62,475 nt of DNA, from positions 1 through 62,475 of the IMG/VR virus record IMGVR_UViG_3300042539_000900, one strand, 5' to 3'. The translations under genes and the position numbers were made by a program. This DNA comes from a virus. The notes below the pieces were generated by a model. It was not told where the DNA came from and did not search any database. It saw nothing but the letters and a program-made list of their open reading frames with translations. Within the stretch, counting starts at the first letter, position 1; each line of letters starts with the position of its first letter. Of this stretch, positions 56,890 to 62,475 are shown one piece after another.

Positions 56890-56966
56890 GTCCTCGTAGG
56901 CCAATAGGTAGAGTCAGCAGACTTAAAATCTGCGTAGTGTCGGTTCGAGTCCGACCGGGGACACCA
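56890..56966 (+). tRNA. tRNA with UAA anticodon (Leu UUA) but short variable loop
   Basis: 77 bases. Acceptor GTCCTCG/CGGGGAC, anticodon stem GCAGA/TCTGC, loop CTTAAAA (anticodon TAA), variable region of 5 bases (GTAGT), T arm GTCGG-TTCGAGT-CCGAC, ACCA end. A normal bacterial tRNA-Leu has a long variable arm; this one is class I. D-stem is also irregular (GGCC...GAGTC). Confidence 0.85.
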
Positions 56967-56982
56967 ATAAATGGAGTAAGAT

Positions 56983-57135
56983 ATGAAAAAATGGCCTTCT
57001 AACTATTATGCTACAGAACAAGAGTGCAAGAATCCTTTTTACAAATCTGCTACTCCTAAAAAGGCACAAAAAGCAGGTATCTATGGCTGGAGATCTTTCA
57101 GTAAAGAAAGTTTAGTCAAACCTGAAAACAAATAA
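56983..57135 (+). CDS. Small ORF between tRNA genes (50 residues)
   Basis: 50 residues, beginning KKWPSNYYATEQECKNPFYK and ending KESLVKPENK. GGAG precedes ATG by 6 bases. Not recognised; helical and basic. Reading frame with a proper ribosome site in the tRNA cluster suggests a real small protein. Confidence 0.7.
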   Translation: MKKWPSNYYATEQECKNPFYKSATPKKAQKAGIYGWRSFSKESLVKPENK

Positions 57136-57140
57136 TATAT

Positions 57141-57217
57141 CCGGGTGTAGCTCAGTTTGGTAGAGCGCTTGCTTTGGGAGCAAGATGTCGTGGGTTCAAA
57201 TCCTGCCACCCGGACCA
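57141..57217 (+). tRNA. tRNA-Pro (UGG)
   Basis: 77 bases. Acceptor CCGGGTG/CACCCGG, D arm GCTC...GAGC, anticodon loop TTTGGGA (TGG), T arm GTGGG-TTCAAAT-CCTGC, ACCA. Reads CCA. Confidence 0.96.
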
Positions 57218-57239
57218 ATAACTAAAAACAAAATATAGC

Positions 57240-57268
57240 TTGACTATCGATGAGTTATATACTATTAT
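57240..57268 (+). promoter_or_regulatory. Promoter inside the tRNA cluster
   Basis: TTGACT (57240-57245), 17-base spacer, TATTAT (57263-57268). It precedes a small ORF at 57293 and the tRNA genes that follow. Confidence 0.72.
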
Positions 57269-57292
57269 ATTAATATAGAATAGAGATTTTGT

Positions 57293-57433
57293 ATGAGTAA
57301 GAAAAGTAGTATTGATTATTCTGAATTAAATGGGTTAATGACAGCACTATCCCGTGCTAATTTGGATTCTACTACTCCTTATGAAGTACTAGCATGGCTA
57401 AAAGCTAGAATAGAATATTTGACTAAGAAATAA
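57293..57433 (+). CDS. Small ORF in the tRNA cluster (46 residues)
   Basis: 46 residues, starting SKKSSIDYSELNGLMTALSR and ending EYLTKK; helical, soluble. ATG is 25 bases after a consensus promoter but has only weak upstream purines (GAG). Not recognised. Confidence 0.6.
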   Translation: MSKKSSIDYSELNGLMTALSRANLDSTTPYEVLAWLKARIEYLTKK

Positions 57434-57434
57434 T

Positions 57435-57525
57435 GGAAGTGAGACTTGGTAGTCAGAGGAGTCTTATAAGCTCTTTGCGCCAGATTAGCGCCTTTGAGGT
57501 GGTTCGAATCCACCCACTTCTACCA
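57435..57525 (+). tRNA. tRNA-like gene, UAU anticodon with long variable arm
   Basis: 91 bases. Acceptor GGAAGTG/CACTTCT, anticodon stem GGAGT/GCTCT with loop CTTATAA (anticodon TAT, Ile by position), a long variable arm with GCGC/GCGC stem, T arm GGTGG-TTCGAAT-CCACC, ACCA. Ile tRNAs are class I, so a class II body is discordant; the D arm is also short (GACT-TGGT-AGTC). Confidence 0.75.
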
Positions 57526-57530
57526 ATAAT

Positions 57531-57607
57531 GCCCTAATAGCTCAGCTGGCCAGAGCAACCGCCTTGTAAGCGGTAGGTCCGCGGTTCGAATCCGTGTTGG
57601 GGCACCA
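57531..57607 (+). tRNA. tRNA-Thr (UGU)
   Basis: 77 bases. Acceptor GCCCTAA/TTGGGGC, D arm GCTC...GAGC, anticodon loop CTTGTAA (TGT), T arm CGCGG-TTCGAAT-CCGTG, ACCA. Reads ACA. Confidence 0.96.
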
Positions 57608-57634
57608 TAAACAATAAACTTTTAAGAGTAATTA

Positions 57635-58060
57635 ATGGATTTTATTTTTGATATTGACAGCACTATAAGTAACGATAATCACCGTTCTCACTACTTAAAT
57701 CAAGAGCGCAAAGATTGGGATAGTCACTATAAAGAGCTGGTTAATGATCCTACTATACCGCCCTCAGTAGCAGTTCTAGAAGCTCTGTACAATGATGGTC
57801 ACAATATTATTTTGTGTACGGGTCGTCCAGAGCAATACAGAAACCTAACTGTACAATGGTTAGAGAAACATAATGTACCCGCACACGATTTATTCATGAG
57901 ACAACCGCAAGACGGTTATGTAAAAAATGCGGAAGTCAAACGAATTATGATTGAAAGAATTAAAGAAAAAGGTTATAATCCAGTAGCCGTGTACGAAGAT
58001 AACCCGTACTCCGTGGAAATGTGGCGATCCTTGGGTCTAGTAGTTTACCAAGTTATATAG
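57635..58060 (+). CDS. Polynucleotide 3'-phosphatase-like HAD protein (Pnkp phosphatase domain type)
   Basis: 141 residues. FIFDIDSTISNDNHRSHYL has the HAD nucleophile D-x-D, IILCTGRPEQYRNLTVQWLE and HDLFMRQPQDGYVKNAEVKR match the T4 Pnkp 3'-phosphatase domain plan. Such enzymes heal cut RNA ends, for example host-cleaved tRNA. It lies among tRNA genes. It ends in TAG 58058, and the same frame stays open to 58255 through the next ORF, so amber readthrough would give a 206-residue protein. Confidence 0.8.
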   Translation: MDFIFDIDSTISNDNHRSHYLNQERKDWDSHYKELVNDPTIPPSVAVLEALYNDGHNIILCTGRPEQYRNLTVQWLEKHNVPAHDLFMRQPQDGYVKNAEVKRIMIERIKEKGYNPVAVYEDNPYSVEMWRSLGLVVYQVI

Positions 58061-58081
58061 CGCCTATTAAAGAGATTAGTA

Positions 58082-58255
58082 GTGAAATCAGTATTACAAC
58101 CCATACTCGACAGTTATTTAAAAAGATTTGCTAAAGCTGTAATAGCACGCAACTCTAAAGAAGAACAAATTTGTTTAAGTATGCTATCAGTATTGAGTCC
58201 AGATCATTATGCAGCGGCTATAAGAGTAAAAAAGAGACACACAGGAAATAAATAA
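58082..58255 (+). CDS. Small ORF in frame with the phosphatase (57 residues, GTG start)
   Basis: 57 residues from GTG 58082, helical and basic (DSYLKRFAKAVIARNSKEEQ). AGAG lies 7 bases before, so independent start is possible. It is exactly in frame with the phosphatase after TAG, separated by 7 sense codons, which allows a readthrough product. Its stop overlaps the HNH gene (TAATG). Confidence 0.6.
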   Translation: MKSVLQPILDSYLKRFAKAVIARNSKEEQICLSMLSVLSPDHYAAAIRVKKRHTGNK

Positions 58256-58776
58256 TGTCTGATACTTTAGTTTTAAATGCCGATGGACTACCAGTTAGTG
58301 TAGTGCCTTTGAGCGCAGTGAGCTGGCGAGAAGCTATTCTATATATGTATCACGACAAATGTGATGTATTAGAATGGTATGATGATTGGGTTGTGCATTC
58401 AGCCAATTGGGAAACTCGTGTTCCTGCAGTTATTATGCTTAAAGATTATTTAAAGCGTAAAACGTCAGTTAGATTTTCTAGAAGTAATGTGTACTTACGA
58501 GATGAGTATAAGTGTTTATATTGTAATTCTCAACTAAGCAATAAAACTGCTACAATGGATCATGTGTTACCGCTATCTCTAGGTGGTAAAACAAATTGGA
58601 CTAATATTGCTACTGCATGTGGTCCTTGTAATCATAAAAAAAGCAATAAAACAAAAATTAAACCAAGATATGCTCCTTATCAACCTAGCTATTTTGAATT
58701 AGTAGAAAAACGTAAGAAGTTACCTTTCTATGCTATAAAGCATGATAGTTGGAATAATTGGATATACTCAAATTAA
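58255..58776 (+). CDS. HNH endonuclease
   Basis: 173 residues. Y-K-C-L-Y-C-N-S-Q, then TATMDHVLPLSLGGKTNWTN and TACGPCNHKKSNKT, is the complete Cys-x-x-Cys...D-H...N...C-x-x-C-N-x-x-K HNH module. The first 90 residues are another domain (WREAILYMYHDKCDVLEW). It may be a homing-type, restriction-like or host-DNA-degrading nuclease. Position among tRNA genes is typical for mobile HNH genes. Confidence 0.92.
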   Translation: MSDTLVLNADGLPVSVVPLSAVSWREAILYMYHDKCDVLEWYDDWVVHSANWETRVPAVIMLKDYLKRKTSVRFSRSNVYLRDEYKCLYCNSQLSNKTATMDHVLPLSLGGKTNWTNIATACGPCNHKKSNKTKIKPRYAPYQPSYFELVEKRKKLPFYAIKHDSWNNWIYSN

Positions 58777-58823
58777 AAATTAGCTTGCTAGTTTAATTGT
58801 TATTTGTTATTATAAATAGTATT

Positions 58824-58915
58824 GGTGAGGTGCCTGAGAGGCCGAAAGGAGCGGTTTGCTAAACCGTCGTACCAGTAAAATGGTACCCAGGGTTCGAATC
58901 CCTGTCTCACCGCCA
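58824..58915 (+). tRNA. tRNA-Ser (GCU)
   Basis: 92 bases. Acceptor GGTGAGG/CTCACC region, anticodon loop TTGCTAA (GCT), long variable arm TACC/GGTA type, T arm CAGGG-TTCGAAT-CCCTG, GCCA. Class II body with Ser anticodon, as expected. TATAAATA occurs 6 bases upstream. Confidence 0.95.
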
Positions 58916-58932
58916 TTATTAGGATATAGTTT

Positions 58933-59103
58933 ATGGCTCTTTTAGTAAAAGAACAAAAAGCATTGGCTCAACTAGAACAAGCTTTTAAGAATTATTATGC
59001 TATTATTGTAGGTGAAGATCCTGAAGATTTAGGTATTGAACCAACTAAAACGCCAGAAGAACGTATGTTATACTTAGCTTCCTGGTTAAATACAAGTTAT
59101 TGA
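58933..59103 (+). CDS. Small ORF in the tRNA cluster (56 residues)
   Basis: 56 residues, starting ALLVKEQKALAQLEQAFKNY and ending YLASWLNTSY. It has a helix followed by an acidic turn (GEDPEDLGIEP). AGGATATAG precedes the ATG. Not recognised. Spacing to the tRNA genes is tight, so it is probably part of the same transcript. Confidence 0.65.
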   Translation: MALLVKEQKALAQLEQAFKNYYAIIVGEDPEDLGIEPTKTPEERMLYLASWLNTSY

Positions 59104-59108
59104 ATAAT

Positions 59109-59183
59109 GCGGAATTAGCTCAGTGGTAGAGCCCCTCGTTTACACCGAGATTGTCGGGAGTTCGAATCTCTCATTCCGCACCA
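59109..59183 (+). tRNA. tRNA-Val (UAC)
   Basis: 75 bases. Acceptor GCGGAAT/ATTCCGC, D arm GCTC-AGTGGTA-GAGC, anticodon stem CTCG/CGAG with loop TTTACAC (TAC), T arm GGGAG-TTCGAAT-CTCTC, ACCA. Reads GUA. Confidence 0.95.
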
Positions 59184-59189
59184 TAATAC

Positions 59190-59264
59190 GCGGGTGTAGC
59201 TCAGTGGTAGAGCGTCTGCCTTCCAAGCAGAATGTCGAGGGTCCGATCCCCTTCACCCGCTCCA
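59190..59264 (+). tRNA. tRNA-Gly (UCC)
   Basis: 75 bases. Acceptor GCGGGTG/CACCCGC, anticodon loop CTTCCAA (TCC), T arm GAGGG with loop TCCGATC (not the usual TTCGATC), end TCCA. Reads GGA. Confidence 0.95.
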
Positions 59265-59607
59265 ATTTACCGGTTTTCGGTTAAGTCCGGTCTACTACTG
59301 GCAAGCTGCTTGGCTCGATTAAGTTGCGGTATGAAAGTTAGCCCAAGGGTAAGATGTAGATAAAAACCGTATTAGTTTTATTCATCCTGTATCAGGATGA
59401 TAAGATAGAGGACTTAGGCTGTTGTAAATCTATCTGATCGAGAATTAACTCGAAATTAGTAATAGTCTATCTTCACATTGGATGTCGGTGTGAAAAGAAA
59501 TAAAATAGTTTCTGCGTAGCGGTGGCTATAGGGCATCCCGTATTTTAGGATCAGTTCAGCAACTAAAAAAGCTTGGATGTAGCAAAAAGATGATCCTGTA
59601 TAAATCT
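59265..59607 (+). ncRNA. Unexplained structured non-coding RNA, about 340 bases
   Basis: No ORF is supported. Predicted pairs: ACCGG/CCGGT near 59270-59297; AAGTCC/GGACTT (long range); TCATCCTG/CAGGATGA hairpin with a 3-base loop near 59385; AAGATAGA/TCTATCTT; TCGAG/CTCGA; TTCACA/TGTGAA; AGGATCA/TGATCCT closing the 3' end. It sits between two tRNA genes and is followed directly by a tRNA. Large ornate RNAs of GOLLD/ROOL type occur in phage tRNA regions, but I cannot match it to one. Confidence 0.6.
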
Positions 59608-59682
59608 GGTCCTAGAGCATGATGGCTATGCACGCGCCTCTAAAACGCTGAAATGCAGGTTCAATTCCTGTTAGGACCACCA
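59608..59682 (+). tRNA. tRNA-like gene with CUA (amber) anticodon
   Basis: 75 bases with full geometry: acceptor GGTCCTA/TAGGACC, D arm GCAT-GATGGCT-ATGC, 7-base anticodon loop CTCTAAA (anticodon CTA), variable GAAAT, T arm GCAGG-TTCAATT-CCTGT, ACCA. The anticodon stem CGCGC/ACGCT has only three pairs with mismatches at both ends. It reads UAG if charged. Confidence 0.7.
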
Positions 59683-59743
59683 ACAAAAAGAGGGAGACTT
59701 ACAAATGAAAGAGTTTCATTCGTAGATAAAAAAGCCACCTTAA

Positions 59744-59787
59744 CCTTGATTACAGCTTAATTATAATTTATATTAACTTAATCAAGG
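59744..59787 (+). promoter_or_regulatory. Promoter overlapping a ribosome-site-masking inverted repeat
   Basis: Promoter: TTGATT (59746-59751), 17-base spacer, TATATT (59769-59774). Inverted repeat CCTTGATTA (59744-59752) / TAATCAAGG (59779-59787) spans 26 bases; its right arm covers the AAGGAG ribosome site of the gene at 59796 and its left arm covers the -35. Readthrough RNA would mask the site, promoter RNA would not. Confidence 0.65.
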
Positions 59788-59795
59788 AGAAAATA

Positions 59796-60257
59796 ATGTC
59801 TATAGAACTAAAAATCAAATCAAAGCACCTTTCAGAAGAAGCTCGTATCATTCGTTTTGAAGAGCGCAAGCTACTCAAGCAGCATCAGTGGTCTCTCAGC
59901 AAATATAGAGAAGCTGGACACAACGACATATACCCACGCTGGCATGATAAAGCGTTTATTAGTTATAATTCGCTCAATCGCCATCGTCGTTGGGATGTTC
60001 GTAACGAGAATCGTGCTACCTTCCTTGCTCGTGCTTATCTCGCTGGCAAATCATATAAGTCTGTTGAGAATAAGTGCAATGATACATCTGTACTTCGTGC
60101 TCATATACTTCCTCGTGTTTGCGAGATGATAAACAAGTATGGACCTGCTGCTGATAAACTGAGCAAGAAGTGGAACAACGAGCGTAAGCGTTATGAGTAC
60201 GACGCAGAACCTTGGAAGGCTCACTGCGAAAAAGTAAAGACTTGGATTGAAAGCTGA
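59796..60257 (+). CDS. Conserved hypothetical protein in the tRNA region
   Basis: 153 residues, basic, Arg-rich. ARIIRFEERKLLKQHQWSLS, SLNRHRRWDVRNENRATFLA and YLAGKSYKSVENKC form a recurring phage pattern (H-R...D-V-R-x-E-x-R-A...A-x-A-x-x-x-G-x-x-Y). Coding sequence is GC-richer and more host-like than nearby genes. Probably highly expressed and nucleic-acid-binding. Expression appears hairpin controlled (see 59744-59787). Confidence 0.75.
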   Translation: MSIELKIKSKHLSEEARIIRFEERKLLKQHQWSLSKYREAGHNDIYPRWHDKAFISYNSLNRHRRWDVRNENRATFLARAYLAGKSYKSVENKCNDTSVLRAHILPRVCEMINKYGPAADKLSKKWNNERKRYEYDAEPWKAHCEKVKTWIES

Positions 60258-60470
60258 TATATACTATTTGGATGGATACTGCAACCAAGCAAGTAAGGTA
60301 ACTTACATGTTCATGCGGTTATGATAGTATCATCGAGGTCCACAGACCATCCAGTTATTAATTTGTGGATAGTACGTGATATGAGTCTAACCCACGTTAC
60401 ACTAGCGTGAAGTGATCCTTGGCTCCGGCTCTATGGATCGGTGTGACAGCTCGGAGAGACGAGCGCTTAT
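60258..60470 (+). ncRNA. Second structured non-coding stretch before tRNA-Leu
   Basis: No ORF is supported in this 213-base gap. Pairs: TGGATGG (60269-60275) with CCATCCA (60347-60353); GTAAG (60293-60297) with CTTAC (60302-60306); GGTCC...; GATCC/GGATC near 60415-60440; GCTC/GAGC near 60450-60463. Dense complementarity suggests one or two folded RNAs, possibly part of the tRNA transcript. Confidence 0.5.
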
Positions 60471-60555
60471 GCGGGTATGGCGAAATTGGCAGACGCACTA
60501 GATTTAGGTTCTAGCGCCGCAAGGCGTGGGGGTTCAAGTCCCTCTACCCGCACCA
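60471..60555 (+). tRNA. tRNA-Leu (UAG)
   Basis: 85 bases. Acceptor GCGGGTA/TACCCGC, anticodon stem CTAGA/TCTAG with loop TTTAGGT (anticodon TAG), long variable arm CGCC-GCAA-GGCG, T arm GGGGG-TTCAAGT-CCCTC, ACCA. Class II body as expected. Reads CUA/CUN. Confidence 0.96.
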
Positions 60556-60571
60556 ACTATATTGAGGAATT

Positions 60572-61057
60572 ATGTCACACAAAGAATGGCTTGAAGAGTT
60601 CTATAAAAACAGCGATCCGTGGGGTTACAAAGGTAATCCAGATGATGAATATAGAAAACAAGTGCTATTAAGCATTATAGAAGAATTTGGCCCTTTTGAT
60701 AAAGCTCTAGATATAGGTTGTGGCGAAGGTTTTATAACTAAAGATATAGCAGCAAAAACTATACATGGTATTGAAATATCGGACTTAGCTGCATCTAGAC
60801 TTCCCGCTAATGTACAAAGAGTGCTAAGTCCTGAAGGCAAATACGATTTAGTTATGACTACTGGCACTTTGTACAAAGAATACAACAGTAAGCAAATAAT
60901 AGATTGGATTAATGAGTCAGCTAGCAAAATAGTTTTAGTAGCAGGAATCAAACAATGGTTCGTGCCTTTTAGCTTCGGTACGTTAGTGAAGACTGTTGAA
61001 TTTAATTATCGAGATATTTTAGGACAACAGGTATTGGTATATGAAGTTAGCTCATAA
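60572..61057 (+). CDS. SAM-dependent methyltransferase (sugar/small molecule)
   Basis: 161 residues. Starts SHKEWLEEFYKNSDPWGYKG and has ALDIGCGEGFITKDIA (motif I), IHGIEISDLAASRL and YDLVMTTGTLYKEY. It is of NodS/methyltransferase type 11 size. It begins a new modification block with polysaccharide deacetylase and dioxygenase genes. Likely sugar methylation. Confidence 0.8.
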   Translation: MSHKEWLEEFYKNSDPWGYKGNPDDEYRKQVLLSIIEEFGPFDKALDIGCGEGFITKDIAAKTIHGIEISDLAASRLPANVQRVLSPEGKYDLVMTTGTLYKEYNSKQIIDWINESASKIVLVAGIKQWFVPFSFGTLVKTVEFNYRDILGQQVLVYEVSS

Positions 61058-61565
61058 TATCGGAAATCATAAACATTCTAATTACCATACTAGAGAAGAA
61101 ATTCTAGCTTGCACAGATGAAATAGGTTTTGATGGTATATACTTAAATGTATATGAAAATCAAGATGTGTTAGCCAACAAATCTGGTATTATGTTTATTA
61201 TGGGTAATTATCTAGGTAAAGATAACTCATTTGATTTACAATATGTACCTGCTTTAGAACGTTACTGCACTCTAGAACAAGTTCAGGAGCTTTGCGAACT
61301 CTATAACTTTGAATTAGGTTGGCATACTTGGAGCCATCCCGACTTAACCCAAATATCTATTGCACAATTAGAGCAAGAACTAAAAGCTCCTTTTGATTGT
61401 AAATACTTTGCTTATCCATATGGCTCATTTAATGATACTGTTGTGCAAGCAGTAAAAGATGCAGGATACGAGCGTGCTTGGAGCGTTCATCAAGGAACTT
61501 GGGATGCTTCTACAAAAGACTGGCAGTATAAAATAAATAGGAGCTATATATCATGGATAAAATAG
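61041..61565 (+). CDS. Polysaccharide deacetylase (NodB-like)
   Basis: 174 residues. ELGWHTWSHPDLTQ is the metal motif H-x-x-x-H in NodB proteins, preceded by a conserved core and followed by YFAYPYGSFNDTVVQAVKDA (Y-P-x-G). The first motif T-F-D-D is less clear (DEIGFDGIYLNVYEN). It removes acetyl groups from sugars. It overlaps the methyltransferase by 17 bases. Ends with two adjacent TAG codons. Confidence 0.85.
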   Translation: MKLAHNIGNHKHSNYHTREEILACTDEIGFDGIYLNVYENQDVLANKSGIMFIMGNYLGKDNSFDLQYVPALERYCTLEQVQELCELYNFELGWHTWSHPDLTQISIAQLEQELKAPFDCKYFAYPYGSFNDTVVQAVKDAGYERAWSVHQGTWDASTKDWQYKINRSYISWIK

Positions 61566-62275
61566 TAGAATACTTAGATAAAGGAGTTATATTAATTCCT
61601 AATGTTTTTACAAAAGAAGAATGCTTAAATATTAAAAAAGAAGCATATTCTATTGTAGACAAAGATATATCAGATTCTGGATATAATCATGCTCCTGCAG
61701 AGTACAAAAATAATAAAAGATCTTTAGTTTTCTTTCCAGCATTGTCTAATGAATATATAAATTCAATTAGAATTGATAGTAGATTGATTAAATTAGTTAA
61801 GCAATTTATAGGTAATGATGTAAAGCAAATTAATAATCAAATTTATTTTAGAGAATCGGGAGATGGAGATCAATTTGCTTGGCATAGAGATTCCATGTTT
61901 AGAGAATCTAATAATTTCAAAGATACAGTAGCAGAAGACTATTTTCAAACTATAATTGCTATAGATGACATAACAGAAGACAGCGGGGCAATAGAATTTA
62001 TTGAAGGCTCTCATAAGTGGGATAATTTTTCTTCTCCCCCTAACTTAAGAGTATTTGAGAGAAACAATTTAACTGGCACTAAATATAAAGCTAAAGCTGG
62101 AGATGTACTAATTTGGTCTGTAAATATTGTTCATGGAAGCGAACAAAATACTTCTAATTCTAACAGAATGACTTATATGAATGGGTTTTGCAGAGCTAAG
62201 TCTGTAATAGGGTATCCTGATTATTTAGTAAATGGATCAATAGTACCCAAAATAAATATAGGTCAATTAGTATGA
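61553..62275 (+). CDS. PhyH-type Fe(II)/2-oxoglutarate dioxygenase
   Basis: 240 residues. QFAWHRDSMFRES supplies the H-x-D of the metal site, FQTIIAIDDITEDSGAIEFI is the PhyH strand, and VNIVHGSEQNTSNSNRMTYM holds the distal His and Arg. PhyH-like enzymes hydroxylate small molecules, including sugars and lipids. It overlaps the deacetylase by 13 bases and continues the modification block. Confidence 0.88.
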   Translation: MDKIVEYLDKGVILIPNVFTKEECLNIKKEAYSIVDKDISDSGYNHAPAEYKNNKRSLVFFPALSNEYINSIRIDSRLIKLVKQFIGNDVKQINNQIYFRESGDGDQFAWHRDSMFRESNNFKDTVAEDYFQTIIAIDDITEDSGAIEFIEGSHKWDNFSSPPNLRVFERNNLTGTKYKAKAGDVLIWSVNIVHGSEQNTSNSNRMTYMNGFCRAKSVIGYPDYLVNGSIVPKINIGQLV

Positions 62276-62475
62276 TTACTGTAGTAGTAGCTTCTTATAA
62301 GTATGGACATTTAGCAGCCCACTGCATTGAGTCTATTTTAAGTCAGACTGTTCAACCAGCTCACATAATGTTTGTTGATGATGGTGTTGGCGATTGTACT
62401 CATTTGCCTAGCTTATACCCTGAAGTAGAGTATATTTTTAGAGATAAAAACTTAGGTACTGTAAGCAATTTTCAA
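62272..62475 (+). CDS. Glycosyltransferase family 2 (partial)
   Basis: ATG 62272 overlaps the previous stop (ATGA) and the frame is open to the window end (68 residues). ITVVVASYKYGHLAAHCIES, IMFVDDGVGD and FRDKNLGTVSN are a standard GT2 start. The rest lies outside. Confidence 0.85.
   Translation, partial: MITVVVASYKYGHLAAHCIESILSQTVQPAHIMFVDDGVGDCTHLPSLYPEVEYIFRDKNLGTVSNFQ

Noticed and set aside
59265-59682. RNase P RNA, tmRNA or group I intron as the identity of the structured stretch
   Set aside because: An AAGTCCGG-like string resembles RNase P, but the matching 3' core is absent. tmRNA needs a split tRNA-Ala body, whereas the tRNA here is complete. No convincing group I P7 pair (GACTA/TAGTC) could be placed.
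59710-59734. Tiny ORF before the 59796 promoter
   Set aside because: Only six codons, ends in TAG and shows no sign of coding beyond chance.
60477-60671. 64-codon ORF overlapping tRNA-Leu
   Set aside because: Its first part is the tRNA itself; it has no ribosome site and overlaps the methyltransferase gene.

Overview
This window looks like part of a large, AT-rich tailed phage genome (Caudoviricetes), probably aquatic, infecting a Gram-negative and likely proteobacterial host. The tail genes follow the lambda-type order (tape measure, M, L, K, I, J), which points to a siphovirus-like virion. An overlapping spanin pair and sugar genes of lipopolysaccharide type indicate a host with an outer membrane. 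The proteobacterial guess rests on a DUF1127 gene and on an Hsp20 gene with a ROSE-like RNA thermometer.

Layout. (1) 1-10235, rightward: tail tip and fibre genes, the spanin pair, and two small genes behind a strong promoter, closed by a bidirectional terminator at 10239-10266. (2) 10267-39119, leftward: nucleotide metabolism and DNA replication/recombination (glutaredoxin-like proteins, ThyX, 5'-3' exonuclease, resolvase-like nuclease, class II ribonucleotide reductase, SbcC/SbcD-like pair, ssDNA-binding protein, UvsW-like helicase, family A DNA polymerase, primase, DnaB-like helicase). Several sugar genes sit among these. Regulators with repeated helix-turn-helix units and a PC4-like protein follow, then a run of glycosyltransferases, an epimerase and methyltransferases, and finally a bS21 ribosomal protein homologue. 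(3) 39120-39348: an AT-rich divergent promoter region. (4) 39349-56799, rightward: a stress module (Hsp20, DUF1127, phasin-like), exonuclease, PhoH, membrane and secreted proteins, many very small basic proteins, UV endonuclease, nucleotide-sugar enzymes, SprT-like protease and DNA ligase. (5) 56808-60555: ten tRNA or tRNA-like genes mixed with small ORFs, a Pnkp-type phosphatase, an HNH endonuclease and two long unexplained structured non-coding stretches. (6) 60572-62475: start of another sugar/small-molecule modification block (methyltransferase, polysaccharide deacetylase, PhyH-type dioxygenase, glycosyltransferase), cut by the window end.

How it may work together. The phage carries an almost complete DNA replication set. 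It also has a large glycan programme: an HldE-like activity split into two distant genes (kinase 26949-27842, nucleotidyltransferase 52156-52599), a PMM-like phosphomannomutase, a short nucleotide-sugar dehydrogenase, an epimerase and about nine glycosyltransferases. This suggests it makes and attaches unusual sugars to virion, host envelope or DNA. The tRNA genes mostly read A-ending codons, matching the AT-rich genome. One has a CUA (amber) anticodon, and an amber codon about 1.5 kb upstream separates the phosphatase from an in-frame extension.

Limits: all functions come from reading motifs by eye. No database search, folding program or covariance model was run. Promoter, hairpin and ncRNA calls are pattern-based predictions.
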